Source: Desmodus rotundus
Taxonomy: Eukaryota > Chordata > Mammalia > Chiroptera > Phyllostomidae
Direction of reading: 5' to 3'
DNA: 64,000 nucleotides
Assembly (NCBI RefSeq): GCF_022682495.2
Contig: NC_071398.1
Span: 94,205,705-94,269,704, forward strand
Shown one piece after another: positions 23,721 through 35,612 of this stretch. Below the pieces are notes generated by a model. It ran no database searches. It worked only from the letters and a program-made list of their open reading frames with translations, and was not told where the DNA came from. Made by a program: the position numbers and the translations under genes. The number at the start of each line of letters is the position of its first letter. Position 1 is the first letter of the stretch.

Positions 23721-24424
23721 GTGTGTTTTACGTGGCCATTGGTTAATTAATATTTTTCAAGTAAAGAATTACGTGAATAAGTGGATGAGAGGTTCAATGA
23801 ATTGCAAAACTTCCTAGGGATATGCTGAATTGAACGAATTAGCAAATAGGGAAGGACTGTGGGGAAGGGGTAAGTACTCTGTTCTCAGTACAAGTCCCCG
23901 ATGGATTTTGTGGTGTTTCCCTGGTTTCTTGGCCATTCACATTCCCCTGACATTACATTATAGAAATGCAGGAAGCTTTCTCTTCTCCCGTTCATCCTCT
24001 GCCTCTTGATCCTTTCTCTTCTCTTACATTACTGCTGTTTGCTGTCCTGCCTTCCGGCTGGAGTGTGGTGGAGGAGGGGGAGCCCGCCGTCTGCACCCTC
24101 CTTTGTACAGGGAGGTACCGCTCAGCAGTGAGTAGGTGTGGAGCTGTTTTACTCGTACGGAGATGGACTTGCACAGACCCATTACCATGCTTTTGTCCTG
24201 TCCGTTTGTGAGCCAAGATGGGTGTCCAGGGACACCTGGCATGGCTGTGCCCGTGGACAGGAGTAAGTGAGACTAACAAGCTTTCAGGGGAATTGAACTT
24301 GAGACCTGGACTGCATTAGCCCAGGGTAAGAATCACCTGAGCTTCCTTTTGATTCAGAGTGTAGAGAGAAATGGGAGAAAGTTACATTTAGAAAGTGACA
24401 AGTGTATTGTAGCCATTGAACTGG

Positions 24425-24600
24425 AACTGTGTTTATTCATTCATTTAATCCCCTTACAGTCCTGTGAGCAACAGCAAAAGGGGTCTCGGAAAGGTTAACC
24501 GTCTGGGCAGCTTCACGTGGCTGGCACGGCGCGGGAATCCACGCTGCACCTCAGACTCAAATGGAGGCCTGTCTGACTCCAGAGCCCACCCACGAAACTC
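24425..24600 (-). repeat. MIR SINE, antisense
   Basis: 'TTCATTTAATCCCCTTACAGTCC' and 'CTCAAATGGAGGCCTGTCTGACTCCAGAGCCC' are reversed MIR motifs. Confidence 0.65.
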
Positions 24601-25209
24601 GAGTCAAGGGGTGACTCACGGGCAGTAGTGGTCTGCAGGGAACCCTCTCCCCGTGGCTGTGTTCTGCAGGATTGCTGTTAGGGCCCACGGTAGCCGCCAG
24701 GACTTTAAGAGCAGAGGAGGCAGGCAGTAGTGAGTCCTATCAGCCATCTGACCCCTTCCCCTCGCCCCCAGCGGAATGGCTGCGGCTGTGGCAGCGTGTG
24801 TGAGTGTGTGTGCATGTAACATGCGCACAGGCACATGTATGTATGTGTATGGGAGGCATCTGTACCTGTGGGTGCTTTTATGAATATACAAAAGTCTCAC
24901 ATCTGTATAATACTCTTTCAGTGGAAATGCGGATCCACTGAAGTCAAAATGGCTAACAGTGTAAAGAAACAAATGTATGTCTGATGGAGCCATAATGAGA
25001 TTTGGGACTCTTCATCCATCGAGAAAGGGGACAGGAAGGAACTCAGTGTGCTTCATCTCTCATGCTTATTCAGAAATTTACAACGGGGGTCCTAGCAAGC
25101 CTCGGGCTGCATCGCAGTCGCTGTTTTTATGGCGATCGCATTGTAGAGGATGTGACTCATTCATGAAGACTCGCTGGGTGAGGGGCATGGGACCGGTGCA
25201 CAGGTGAGG

Positions 25210-25327
25210 GTGGTGATTCTCCACCTGTTGCGTGCTTTAGAACCATCCACCTAACTTTTCAAAACTACCAATGTCTGGTCCCCCCTAGATATGTGGAATG
25301 AGATCATCTAAAGTTTGAGAACCATTG
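25210..25327 (+). mobile_element. MER5-type DNA transposon remnant
   Basis: The left end 'GGTGATTCTCCACCTGTTGCGTG' and the right end 'TTTGAGAACCATTG' form degenerate hAT-Charlie inverted termini around a body of about 118 bp. Confidence 0.6.
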
Positions 25328-25714
25328 CACCCAAATGTGGGGTGAATCTGATGTCCCCCCCAAGGCTTGAGGACTATTCTGCCAAATGTTACCTGTGAAA
25401 GTTGCAGGGGTAAGGGAGACTCAGGAGCTTTGTCAAGGAGAGAACATTTGAAGAGGAAGACAGGTGGCCTTAATACCACGGGTGTGTGCTAGAACTGGCC
25501 TATGAAAACACAGGTTCGGGGCAGGCAATTCTGTGCACCATGGATAACATCCACCACTCGCACCAGCTGCACCCGCAGGCCAGGGGCGGGCAAGCCAGGC
25601 CCCTGCGCAGGCCACACCCCTGTCTCGGGCCCTGGTGTTGCCCCAGTGCATTTCCTGCAGCAGCTGCGTGCTGGTGACGGTGAGGGGGAGAGCGAGGCGT
25701 GGGGGAAAGGACAG

Positions 25715-25915
25715 GCGCTGAGATCCGTGGTAGCACTCAGCTCTGTCCCTGACCAGCGGTGTGACCTTGGACAGTTCTCTTAACTTGCTAAACCTTTGTT
25801 TACCTTTGCAGCCTGGATAGCTGGGGAGCTGTCTGGATGCTTGTGACATGATTGATGCGTGTGTGGCACTGGGCTTGGTGGCCAGTGTCCATTCAATCAA
25901 TGGCAGCTACCATTA
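25715..25915 (+). repeat. MIR SINE
   Basis: 'GGTGTGACCTTGGACAGTTCTC', 'TTAACTTGCTAAACCTTTGTTTACC' and 'GTGTGGCACTGGGCTTGGTG' are in MIR order. Confidence 0.75.
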
Positions 25916-26194
25916 CAGCTTTCCCTGACCCACTCACGATGTCTTCCTTTCACTTTATGCAGCCCTCAATCCCAGAATATATGTGGGTTGCAAGTCTCTG
26001 GGCCCACTGCCCCCACCTGAGGGCTCTCTGATCATCCGTGAGTCTGCAGAAGCAGAAGCCAGGTGTTAGAGGTCAAGGCACTAGGTCTCCTGCATAACTG
26101 GGGTGCATGCCCATGTCCCCTCAGTCCCTTATTCTCTGACATGCTTTGTGTGGACGTAAAGGTTTCGCGTGGATTCTGTATTGTGATGTGTACG

Positions 26195-26705
26195 TGTGGG
26201 TATTAGTCAGCCTTCCTCAAGGAAACAGAACACAAGCCGGGTCATACAGCTGTGGAGGCTGACCAGTCCCAGGACGTGCAGTCGGCGAGCTGGAGGCCCG
26301 GGAGGGCCGAGGGTGTAGTTTCAGCCTGAGTCCGAAGGCCTGAAACCCAGGAGCATCAATGGTGCAGTTTCAGTTTGGAGGCCAGGAGGCTGAAGGTGCA
26401 AGAAAAGTCACGTTTTTGTGTTGAGTCCAAAGGCAGAGAAAACTGATGTCTCAGTCAGGAGACCGTTAGGCCGAAAGAATTCTGTCTCACTCTGGAGAGG
26501 GTCTGCCTTCTTGTTTTATTCGGGCCATCAACTGATAGAACGAGGCCCACCCACCGAAGGGAGGACAGTCTGCTTTCCTCAGTCCACCAGTTCAAACGTG
26601 AATCCCATTCAAACAGAGAAACACCTAGAATAATGTCTGACCAAGTATCTTGGCACCCCATGGCCCCGTCAAGTTGACACATAAAATTAATCATCCTGAC
26701 ATATG
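26195..26705. repeat. Old mammalian interspersed repeat, family not named
   Basis: Begins 'GTATTAGTCAGCCTTCCTCAAGG', contains two diverged copies of a 'CAGTTT...GAGTCCGAAGGCCTGAAACCCAGGAGCAT' module (about 26320-26365 and following), and ends 'CCCCGTCAAGTTGACACATAAAATTAA'. This order recurs widely in mammalian genomes, but I cannot assign the family name by eye. Confidence 0.6.
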
Positions 26706-26889
26706 TATTTGTTTTTATTGCCAATTTTGGGGGTCAAGATGTATCTTTGAATCCAGAACTTGCGGGGCAGGGGGGAGTCACAGCATTTTGTTTATTATTG
26801 TCATTTTGAAAATCATTTTATAGGCTTCTATAATTTCATTAGTAGAAACCCTTTTTCAACATTTAGAACCAGCTCTCCTAATAATGTGT

Positions 26890-27045
26890 GGATAATAGCT
26901 ACCCTTTATTCAGAACGCACTGGATCCAAGGTTATTGTAAGTTATTTGCACACATTAAGTCATTTAGTCCCATGCGGTTGGTGGGCTGTTGTAATCCCAT
27001 TTTATAGCTGAGAAAACTGAGCCACCGAGAGGCAGCAACTGTGTC
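26890..27045 (-). repeat. MIR SINE, antisense
   Basis: 'GATAATAGCTACCCTTTATTC', 'CATTAAGTCATTTAGTCCCATGC' and 'CCATTTTATAGCTGAGAAAACTGAG' are in the reversed MIR order. Confidence 0.8.
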
Positions 27046-27659
27046 TGTTTTCCACAGTTCTACCTTTAAATGAGATCATTTATGTTAAGCACACACACAC
27101 GCGAAGTACAGAAAGCAAGTGCAAAAGACAAGTTGATTTAAGAATGAATAATCAAAGATTATCCAGGATCTGAACTTTATTTCCACACACTTCGTTCAAC
27201 AGCGTGAGGCTCATGGGAAATACGCTGTCCCTCGTGATTTCCATTTTACAGAAGGAGGGATTGGGGTTCCGGGGTACTCATACGTGCTTGAGGTTGAGGT
27301 ACCAGAGGGAGACTGGTTTGTAGCTTCCACCCAGGGCTCCTTCCCTTCTCTCCCAATGTAAGGACCGGACCTGGAGCTGTGGGAGGCCCGTCTCCAGGAT
27401 GTGCAGTGGCCATTGTGACCAAAGGGAGCCCATTCAGTGAGAAACAGAGCAGGGACAGAAGGACAGTACTTAGGCCCTAGGTCCTCCTCCTGGGCATCCC
27501 CAAGGCAGGGTCCCGCTAAGCCCGGACACGTGGCCCAGTGGCAGGCCTGTGTGGCCTTTGGTGAGGCCAGCTCAGTTCACTTACCCGGACGCAGAGAGTC
27601 CTACGCAGGCCTTTCCTTCCAGCTGGTCTCCGGTAACTCAGCGCCGAAGTATTGCTGGT

Positions 27660-27995
27660 GCCTTTAGGTCCGGCTCTTCATCCCTTTGTCCCTACCTCTT
27701 CCTGCACGGCCCCCTGGAGCGTGTCCACCCGTGTGGTCCCCCAGGGATCACGCCAGGCACTGCCGACACCAGCCTTCCCGGCACCCAGGATGTGTGATCT
27801 GACACAGCCACTGTCACCATCACTTAGCTTACGCCCCATAACCCCACCCCTCTTCCTTTCACTCATTCTCCTCTGTGCACACGTGTGTGTTTCTTCAGAA
27901 AGACGGTAGGTCCCTTTGAGGGGAAGACTCTCCTTATACCAACTCCCGTTGTCTGGTACACAGTTCACACACCAGAGACCCTCCATAAATATCTG
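27660..27995 (+). repeat. L2 LINE 3' part
   Basis: Ends 'GTAGGTCCCTTTGAGGGGAAG', 'GTCTGGTACACAGTTCACACACC' and 'CCTCCATAAATATCTGCTAAGG', a typical L2 terminus. Confidence 0.6.
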
Positions 27996-28399
27996 CTAAG
28001 GAAACCAAGTAAGAATTCCCCGTTTCTCTGACGGATCATTCCTGACAAGTGGGAAGAACATGAGTGAGTTCTTTTGTTTACCCCTTTGCTGGAGAATTCT
28101 GCCACTGACTTCTCTTCCCCTTTCACAATCCGCTCTTTCCTCTCTGTGTGTATTTACTGTCAATACTGTATAATTAGAGCCCTGCGAAGCGATCGCTGGG
28201 AAGGACACGGGTGGGGGGGCCTGGCCTTCCCATGCTCCCCATTGCCTTCTCTCTGGCCAACACGTGTGCCGGTGCCATCTGAGTTAAAAAGCCTGGGGTT
28301 GCCGTTGAATCTGCACCTTCGGGCAAGACACCTCTTTCTCTAGGGAAATGGGGGATCTTTTCACTCTGGTATGTGTAGTTGACTCAGGTAACAAATAAA

Positions 28400-28670
28400 T
28401 TGACTTCTTGAACAGACACTTGTATGTCACGAAGTGCCGGACGCTGCTCTGACCACTTTAACTCCGTGATTAGTTTCTCCTCATAGCAACCTTGCCGGGT
28501 TTGAATGGATACAAGGGTCGCCATCAGCCCCGTTTTATAGGGGAGGAAGTGCGGACGCCCGTGATTGAGGGACTTGTTCATGGTCACAGCGCGAGTGGTG
28601 GGGCAGCTGAACTTGAAGCAGGCAGGCTGGCTCCGGAGCCCACGTCCCAGCCACCGTGCCCAACCCTAGT
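28400..28670 (-). repeat. MIR SINE, antisense
   Basis: 'CCCCGTTTTATAGGGGAGGAAG', 'GACTTGTTCATGGTCACAGCG', 'CGAGTGGTGGGGCAGCTGAAC' and 'GGCTGGCTCCGGAGCCCACG' follow the reversed MIR through its whole length. Confidence 0.75.
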
Positions 28671-29384
28671 CTCATTTCATCGCCCGGGGCTTGACTATAG
28701 GTTTATTTATGTTATTCTACGCAACTAATTGTTCACATTGTAGTCATGCTCATTTTAAAATGTGGCTCCTCAAAATTTATTTTCAAGTAACCCAGGAACC
28801 ATGCCAAGAATTCACTGTAATCGCACATTACGCTGTACCAGCCTTGAGTACTAGAGATGACTCAAAGGCGGAATGTATGTTATTTGAAATCACGAAACCG
28901 ATAGTAAATAGAATGTGGCTTCCCCCAAAAGAGAGCGAAAGTCACTTGTCTGTCTTTCTCTTGGTTGCCCTTTCTAGGTGTCTAGGAGCATATGGGACCA
29001 GTCATGATGTCTAGACTTTTTCTTGAATTAAGTCATATTTTTTTTTAGCTGCTCATAAACCACCACTTACTGTTCAAAAAGCGTCAGACTTCAACTCCAC
29101 TCTGTGGGTTTGCCTTCAATGCACAGAGCAAAGTATTAAAAACACATGGAGGAGAGCTGTTTGAGGCAACAGTTATTCATAGGACAGTATTTGGGGACAT
29201 TCTGGGGCCGATTTTAGTGGCCTCAGAATAGTTCCAAATTGAATTCCAGGAATAAACTGTTTATAAATAGTAAGCACACAAAATGAATGCGTTCGTCCCG
29301 GGCACTCCATCAGGCACCGCACGGCCTCTCTCTGCAGCTGCCGAGCCCTCGGAGCGGTCCGGCGGTCAGCTGGTCGGGCTGAGC

Positions 29385-29750
29385 TGGTGGTTCTCAGCCT
29401 CATCGGACCCAGCGCCCTATTTTATAACAAATGTGCTTTTAACCCCTTTTATAACCCTTAAGTGACGTCCATCAATCATAAAATTGATATACAGAAAATG
29501 TTCAAAAAGAAGCATCTTGCCTAGTAAGGAAGTAATTTATAATGATATAAGTGTTTTAGTGTGTAGATATTGTGGAAACATTAAAACCGGAGAAACACAG
29601 TTAAGAGATATTGGCGCCCAGCGTGGAGGCACCGTCGCGTAATCGACGTGAAGACAGTCTAGGCCAATGCCGAGTCTGTGTTGGTGATCAAAGAGCATGA
29701 ACGGCGCGGGAGGCAATGACCTGATTTCCCAGAACTATAAAGAAATGGTA
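29385..29750. other. Unclassified CpG-bearing repeat-like stretch
   Basis: Starts 'GTGGTTCTCAGCCTCATCGG', reminiscent of a hAT-type terminus, without a matching right end. It contains TGGCGCCCAGCGTGGAGGC (29612-29630), which looks like a tRNA-Lys primer-binding site, and a cluster of CpG (CCGTCGCGTAATCGACG). I cannot decide between DNA transposon, retroviral leader remnant and unique sequence. Confidence 0.3.
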
Positions 29751-30639
29751 GAATTTCTAGGTAACAGTATATAATCTCCCCCCAGTTTATAGGGGAGGTC
29801 TGCACCCGGAAAATTCAGCATACGTAAAAGTGGTACACGCTGCTCTGTGCTCACCTGTGGGTGGAGTCCGCAGCGAAGCCCAGGTGCTGACCAGCAGGTT
29901 CTCGTCGCTGTAAACGAGCAACAGGAAGCTCAGGACTTTGAGGACGTGGGGAAATGTGCTGTTTGCTGAGCTGCCCGGAGCACGGCTCCATTCGAGCCTC
30001 CCGGGACCTCAGTCATCATGTCGTTCAACGGCTGCAAGTTTCCCGCAAGTTGCCTTCTATTGGGTGGCACCCCCACACCCCACTGACAGCCACTGGGTGA
30101 ATGCCTGGTATCGGGCGTAGCCCCAAACAATTATGTGGATTTATTCTCCTGACTCTTTATAGTCCTTGAAAACTAAAGGCTTGTCCACAGTAAAATCCTG
30201 TGGGTCATGGGGTTAGTATAATTGGTTATGTGTGGGGACTGCGTGTCCCTGAGAGCAAGGGCTCAGTTGTCCAGGGTTCAACTATCTAGTCCCCAACAGA
30301 AGTCCGCGCTTTACGAAGTGTCGCTTGAACGAGCACATAATTGTGGGGTTGGATACCTTGGTTAGTGAGAAGATACATACTATTTAATAGAAACAGGTGT
30401 GTCTCTTTCAGGTATATCCAGCGCCTACGTGCTTACCAGGGAGACTGTAGTTAAGGATTGTTGTTAAAATGCCATTTCCATTTTTTCTCTTTGAATAATG
30501 AGTGACATTAAAATTTCTGAAAACATCTGGAACCAGAAGACCCACGATCTTCACGTCATTCTGAAAAAGGGAGCGTGTGGAGGGCCCGTATGAGCCTTGA
30601 CTTTGGCCGCAAAGTTTTGCTTCATCTTCACAGTGGTCT

Positions 30640-30795
30640 CGGAGGCAGCTGTGACCGACCCTGTCCTTACAAGCGATGAAGTTAGACCCAATAAGACAAA
30701 TAGTCTGCCCAAAGTCAGACAGCTGGTTCAGCAGCAGAGCAACATTTGAACTTGAACTGTCTGATTCCAGAGGCTTCACTTTCCCCAGCAAATCA
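30640..30795 (-). repeat. MIR-like fragment, antisense
   Basis: 'GTCTGCCCAAAGTCAGACAGCTGG', 'TTCAGCAGCAGAGCAACATTTG' and 'AACTGTCTGATTCCAGAGGC' follow the reversed MIR 5' half. Confidence 0.6.
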
Positions 30796-31021
30796 AGCTG
30801 CCCCCTCCTAAGTGAGGCAAAGCTCAGTTTCTGTTCAATCCGCATCTGAAGGACCGTGAATTACAGTGACGTGAGGCCCACCTTGATACCGTTCTACTCA
30901 ATATGTAGTTCCGGTTGTCATGTGCCTTAGATCTCCCTCTCCTCCTGGGTCAGTAATGTCTACATCGGTTCTGCTCTTGCTCGGCTTCCAGCGTGTGGGC
31001 TCTTGCTCACACTGACCTTAG

Positions 31022-31240
<219 letters not shown>

Positions 31241-31449
31241 TGAGTGGCCCATCCAGGGACTTGCTTCTGTGTGTCTCCAAACCCCACATCCCAATTTCCC
31301 ATAGGGCTTGCTTTCCTAGCGGTAAAGTGTAAGACTGCAAACATTTTCATTAGCCCTTTTGCCCTTCTGGGAACAACACATTTGTCCCCCACAGTGATGC
31401 CTGGTGACAGCGTGGAGGCTTTTGCAGGCCAGGTCCTGCCCAGGTCCTG

Positions 31450-31610
31450 GCCTCCTGCCGTGCCTGCTCTCTCAACCCCAGTCATTCACTTAACCCCTTG
31501 CTGTCCCCAGTTTCCACATCTGTTAAATGGGGCTACACTCCCCGCCTGGAGCCCTTGTTATGAGGAAGTTAGGAGGTCACGCAGGCAGAGCCCTGGCACA
31601 GAAACTGCCA
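31450..31610 (+). repeat. MIR SINE
   Basis: 'CACTTAACCCCTTGCTGTCCCC', 'AGTTTCCACATCTGTTAAATGGGG' and 'CCTTGTTATGAGGAAGTTAGG' give the MIR core and 3' half. Confidence 0.7.
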
Positions 31611-31984
31611 CTGAGCATGCAGTCTGGCATCCCTTTCTGCCTCTCCGCTGTGCGTCTAAGTCACACCTTCCTCATCAAGTCCTACGTTGCTCAAAATGAA
31701 TCTCCCCCCTCCGCACCACCTCCCCCTTCTCCCAGCTCTACTTCATTACTATTTTCTTTTATCTACCACCCTCCTGATTAAATTAGATGTTTCTACTCCC
31801 TCTCAAATTTCTACCTGCCTACCTGGGAGTAGCACATATTAGAAAAGTCAACACGCAGAGGAAGAATTTGGATTCCAGCCATGAACTATTGGATTTTCAT
31901 AAAGTTTAATTCACACCAGGCTTTAGCTGGAACCTATCTTTATTTCCAAGCTAAGATCTAATCATCCATTTATTTTGTTCATTT

Positions 31985-32160
31985 ATCCGTCACTGAACCT
32001 GCATTTGCTGAGGGCCCACTAGGTGCCAGCGACTGTGCTTGGCCTGGTGGTGTGGATAGGGACACATCACCCTCCCCGAGAGCGCCCTCTGGTGGAGGAA
32101 GTAAATAGTCCTGTGGGAGTGTCTGATGGCAAAGGATGCGCTAAGCTGTCACATGGTGTT
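31985..32160 (-). repeat. L2 LINE tail, antisense
   Basis: 'CCTGCATTTGCTGAGGGCCCAC', 'TAGGTGCCAGCGACTGTGCTTGG' and 'GATAGGGACACATCACCC' are the reversed L2 end. Confidence 0.6.
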
Positions 32161-33832
32161 TCAGAGGAGCAGTGAGCAGGCCAGGCCAAACTTGCTTCCT
32201 TTCACTGCACGCATACAGTGTGCTAAGCTCACATATTCACTGCTATTCTTCCAAACCCCTCCCCCAGACCCTCCTGTCAGCCAGTCCTGGCCCAGGTGTT
32301 AGCTTTGCTCCTGCATTTGCTCCTGGAGCTGGCTCCTTCCCTGCTGGCTGGGGATGGACTGGACTTGGCCGTGTTCTCCTAAGGCATGCTCTTAGCAAGA
32401 GTGCAGATTTACAGCATCACCTCCTCACGGGGCCTCCCGTTCCCCTTTCTCTCTCCTGATTGTCTCTCCTGGGGCGGGCTGAGTCACATTTACGGCATTG
32501 GCCGCGGGCGGCTTTTGAGGATTTGTGCTACGAGAGAAGTCAGCGGTATTCCTTGGGCTCTGACTTGGGCGTTTAAAGCTTCCAGCAATGATTTACCGTC
32601 TGGCTGACTCCCTCCCCATTTGTTTCACTGCTGGCCTGCCAGGACCTTCCAAGGGTGATAACAATAAGGCAGATGGGGACAGCCGGGCGCAGTCAGGGTG
32701 GTTACCGTGGACACGGTCCCGCTCCCCTAAAAGTCAGAAACTAACCCTCTGAAAAGCAAGGGCCTTCCTTAGATTGACTTTAGAGCAGAACTCGGACAAA
32801 AACTGTTTCTATTCCCGCACGCGCCGTTTACTCTCTTCAGTGCGTTAGCCGCCAACCGGATGTGCCGCCGGAGCTCTGCAGAGGGGATGGGCTGGGTGGT
32901 TTGATCCAGGTGGGCAGCCCTCTCGGGGGCCAGAGTGTCAACCAATAAGTGATTAATCCTTTTGGTTGCTGGCACAACAGTCACAGACCTCTCAGATGAA
33001 ACAAGTGGGTCGTGATTTCCAGGTTTCAGGTGTTAAGAACTTGACCTGAAACCACTCCAGGATCTGAGCAAACCAAGTGCCAGTGGCCTGGAAAACCCCG
33101 TGACCTGGTCAGCGAGTGCAGCTCCTTGAAGGAGCCCCTGACTCTTTACTGGCCGCTCTGCTCACCAGTGACTTCTGATGAATTCCCAGCCAGGGCACGT
33201 TTCCCTGGACTGGGGAATACAATGTAAATCTTGACATTCAACTCTTTCCACAGCTGAATGCCAATGCACAGCTCCCTTTTAATAGCCTGCTTTTCTCCTA
33301 TAGAACCTTCCATTCTTAGCTCTGTCTTCTAACTGACCCACTGCACCCAGAACTCAAATGCTTGTTACTCTGTGTTTGTCCCTACTCTTTCCTCCAGCCA
33401 GAAGGCATATTCTCACCTGGCACAAACACTGCCCGTTGCCATGGTATAGAGACCAAGTCCCAGCTAAACTCAGCCTCTGCGGAGCGTCTGCTATTACACG
33501 GCACTGTTTCAGGTGCTGCAGCTGTGACCTAACAGGTGTGACTGAGGTAGTCCCTGACCCCACAGGGTCTCGTCCAAGTGTAGTGTTGCAACCTGGACCC
33601 TCCATGGGAAGAATCCCCAGCGTGCTTCAAAACAACCAGTGACCTTACCCAGCACAAACCAATTCATTCAGAAGTTCTGGGGGGGAGGGAACCAGGGCGT
33701 GCATGTTTTTTTTAAAAGCACCACGGCGATTCTAATCTGCTCTCAGGGTGAGGAGACGCTACTCTCAAGCTTCTGCAGTCCACAGTGACTTTCCTCCTCG
33801 AAATTTCTGTAACATGCTGGCCGTAATATTCA

Positions 33833-34040
33833 TTTGTCAGTTATTTTATTTCCTATTTATTTACTTACTTTGTTCAATTACAGTTGTCCCCATTTTCCCC
33901 TATTACTCTCCCCTGCCCTACCCAGCCCCCACCTCCCACATTCAGTCCCCTCCCCATCATCTTTGTCCCTGGGTCCTTTATACACACTCCTTGACTTGAC
34001 CCTTCCCCGTCTGAAGTTGCCTGTTTGTTTCTGCAATGGA
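33833..34040 (-). repeat. Bat-type interspersed repeat fragment (possibly L1 3' end, reversed)
   Basis: 'TTCAATTACAGTTGTCCCCATTTTCCCC', 'CCCCTGCCCTACCCAGCCCCCACC' and 'GGGTCCTTTATACACACTCC' followed by 'TTGACTTGACCCTTCCCC' is a stretch I associate with recurrent bat repeats. Family and orientation are tentative. Confidence 0.45.
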
Positions 34041-35328
34041 ATGGTTGTCTCATTGAGGGAAGGGGCAATATCGTATATGGCTTTAACTATTTAACATCTA
34101 ACATGAAGTTTTGAATACGGTAGGTCTTCCACAGGTATCTGCAGATGATCGTCTCAGGTATTTCCTAAGGACTCGGAACCAGAGGAGGGAAAGACCTGCT
34201 GCTCAGCCAGCCTTGGTAATCTGCAGTCCCAAGGAGCCTGGGAAGGCCCAGGCTTAGTCTCAGAGGGTCCAGGGGGAGAGGCTGAGTCTTCTCACCAAGC
34301 CCAGTCTGGTGCCGAAGATGTTCTTTCCACGGCGGCTGAGACCACGCCATCCCACGGGACCTCCGGTGGCAGGCATTCCTTCAGACCGAATTTCTCTCTC
34401 AGAAACCCTCCTCCCAAGGGTGTCCCTGCCTCCCAGGGACCAGTCCGTCCTCCTGGATGGCCCGTTCTGGGACAGAGGCGGGGCCAGGCCAGGAGCAATT
34501 TGTCCTCTTCCCCCAGTCCCACTACACGCCCCACCACAGCAGAGCACAGGCCTGTTTTGCCCACTGCCCTCTGGCTAGGATTTGCATCTCAACAGAATTT
34601 TCAAGCTCTAGTTTAACAAGGCTGTGTGCAGGGCTCGGCCTACCGCTGAGCCACCAACTGTGCTGGTCCCCACCAGCTGTCACATGAGAAGGGCCTGCCT
34701 GGGAAAGCATTCCAGATGCTCACCCGACTTCTCTTGGGTGGCTTTTTGAAGCTGTTCCTGCCAAATCGGCATGAATGAGGGACAGATGAGATTTCAGGAC
34801 ACAGCTTTTCTCTGACAGCTTGCGCTATATTTGGTTTTTGGAGTTACTAGATTTTGCAGATAAAAGGAAATTTTAGAATTTCATTGGCACAGGCTGGTAT
34901 GGGCTGGAAAGCTGCTGAGAGCCACACTGGAGAGTCCGACCAACCCACTTCAGGGAGGTGACCATGGTGAGGCCTCTGAGTGTCCCCATCTACTAGGAGA
35001 CAGATGTGTAAAATGGGGCTGAGTGACCGAGCGCGGGGGGGCTGTTGTGAGGCTAAAGGAGGCAGCCCCGCAGAACACCTGCCCCTTTGAGAGTCCTTTG
35101 GAAAGGTGAGTCTCGGTCCACACCTGCCTTGGCTTTCCCTGCAGGGTTTCACCTTGACCCTGCCAGAGATGGAAGATGACACTGTCTTTCTTGTGAACCT
35201 GGTACGGTGTCATGCCTCAGAAGCTGCTGTGCACTTTGGAAGTTCCTCCCAATATCAAGGCCAGATCTATCTTGACTGTTAAATCCATTCCAGCCCCAAG
35301 GCTCACCCAAATCTTGCTCTGAAGGAGG

Positions 35329-35612
35329 GACCGTCTCTACCACCGCTTCTGCCTTTACGTTTGAAATCGGAGATCTGCCCCAGTAGCCTGGGCAAACTGA
35401 AGAACAATCTGCTTATTGATCAGTCCATAAATATTAATGAGTGGCCTCTTTGGGCCAGAAATTGTGTCAGGACCATCTTTACCACCGCTTCTACCTTCAC
35501 ATTTGAAATTCAAGATCTCCCCGAGTAGCCTGGGCAAACTAAAGAGCAATCTATGTATTGATCAGTCTGTAAATATTCATGGAGTGACCTCCTTGGGCCA
35601 GAACTTGTGTCA
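35329..35612 (+). repeat. 142-bp tandem duplication (two units)
   Basis: Unit 1 is 35329-35470 and unit 2 is 35471-35612. Both contain ACCACCGCTTCT, TTTGAAAT, AGATCT, GTAGCCTGGGCAAACT, ATTGATCAGTC, TAAATATT, GGGCCAGAA and TTGTGTCA at the same offset of 142 bp, with scattered substitutions (roughly one in eight by eye). There is no frame or known repeat motif. It is a local duplication of old age. Confidence 0.93.
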
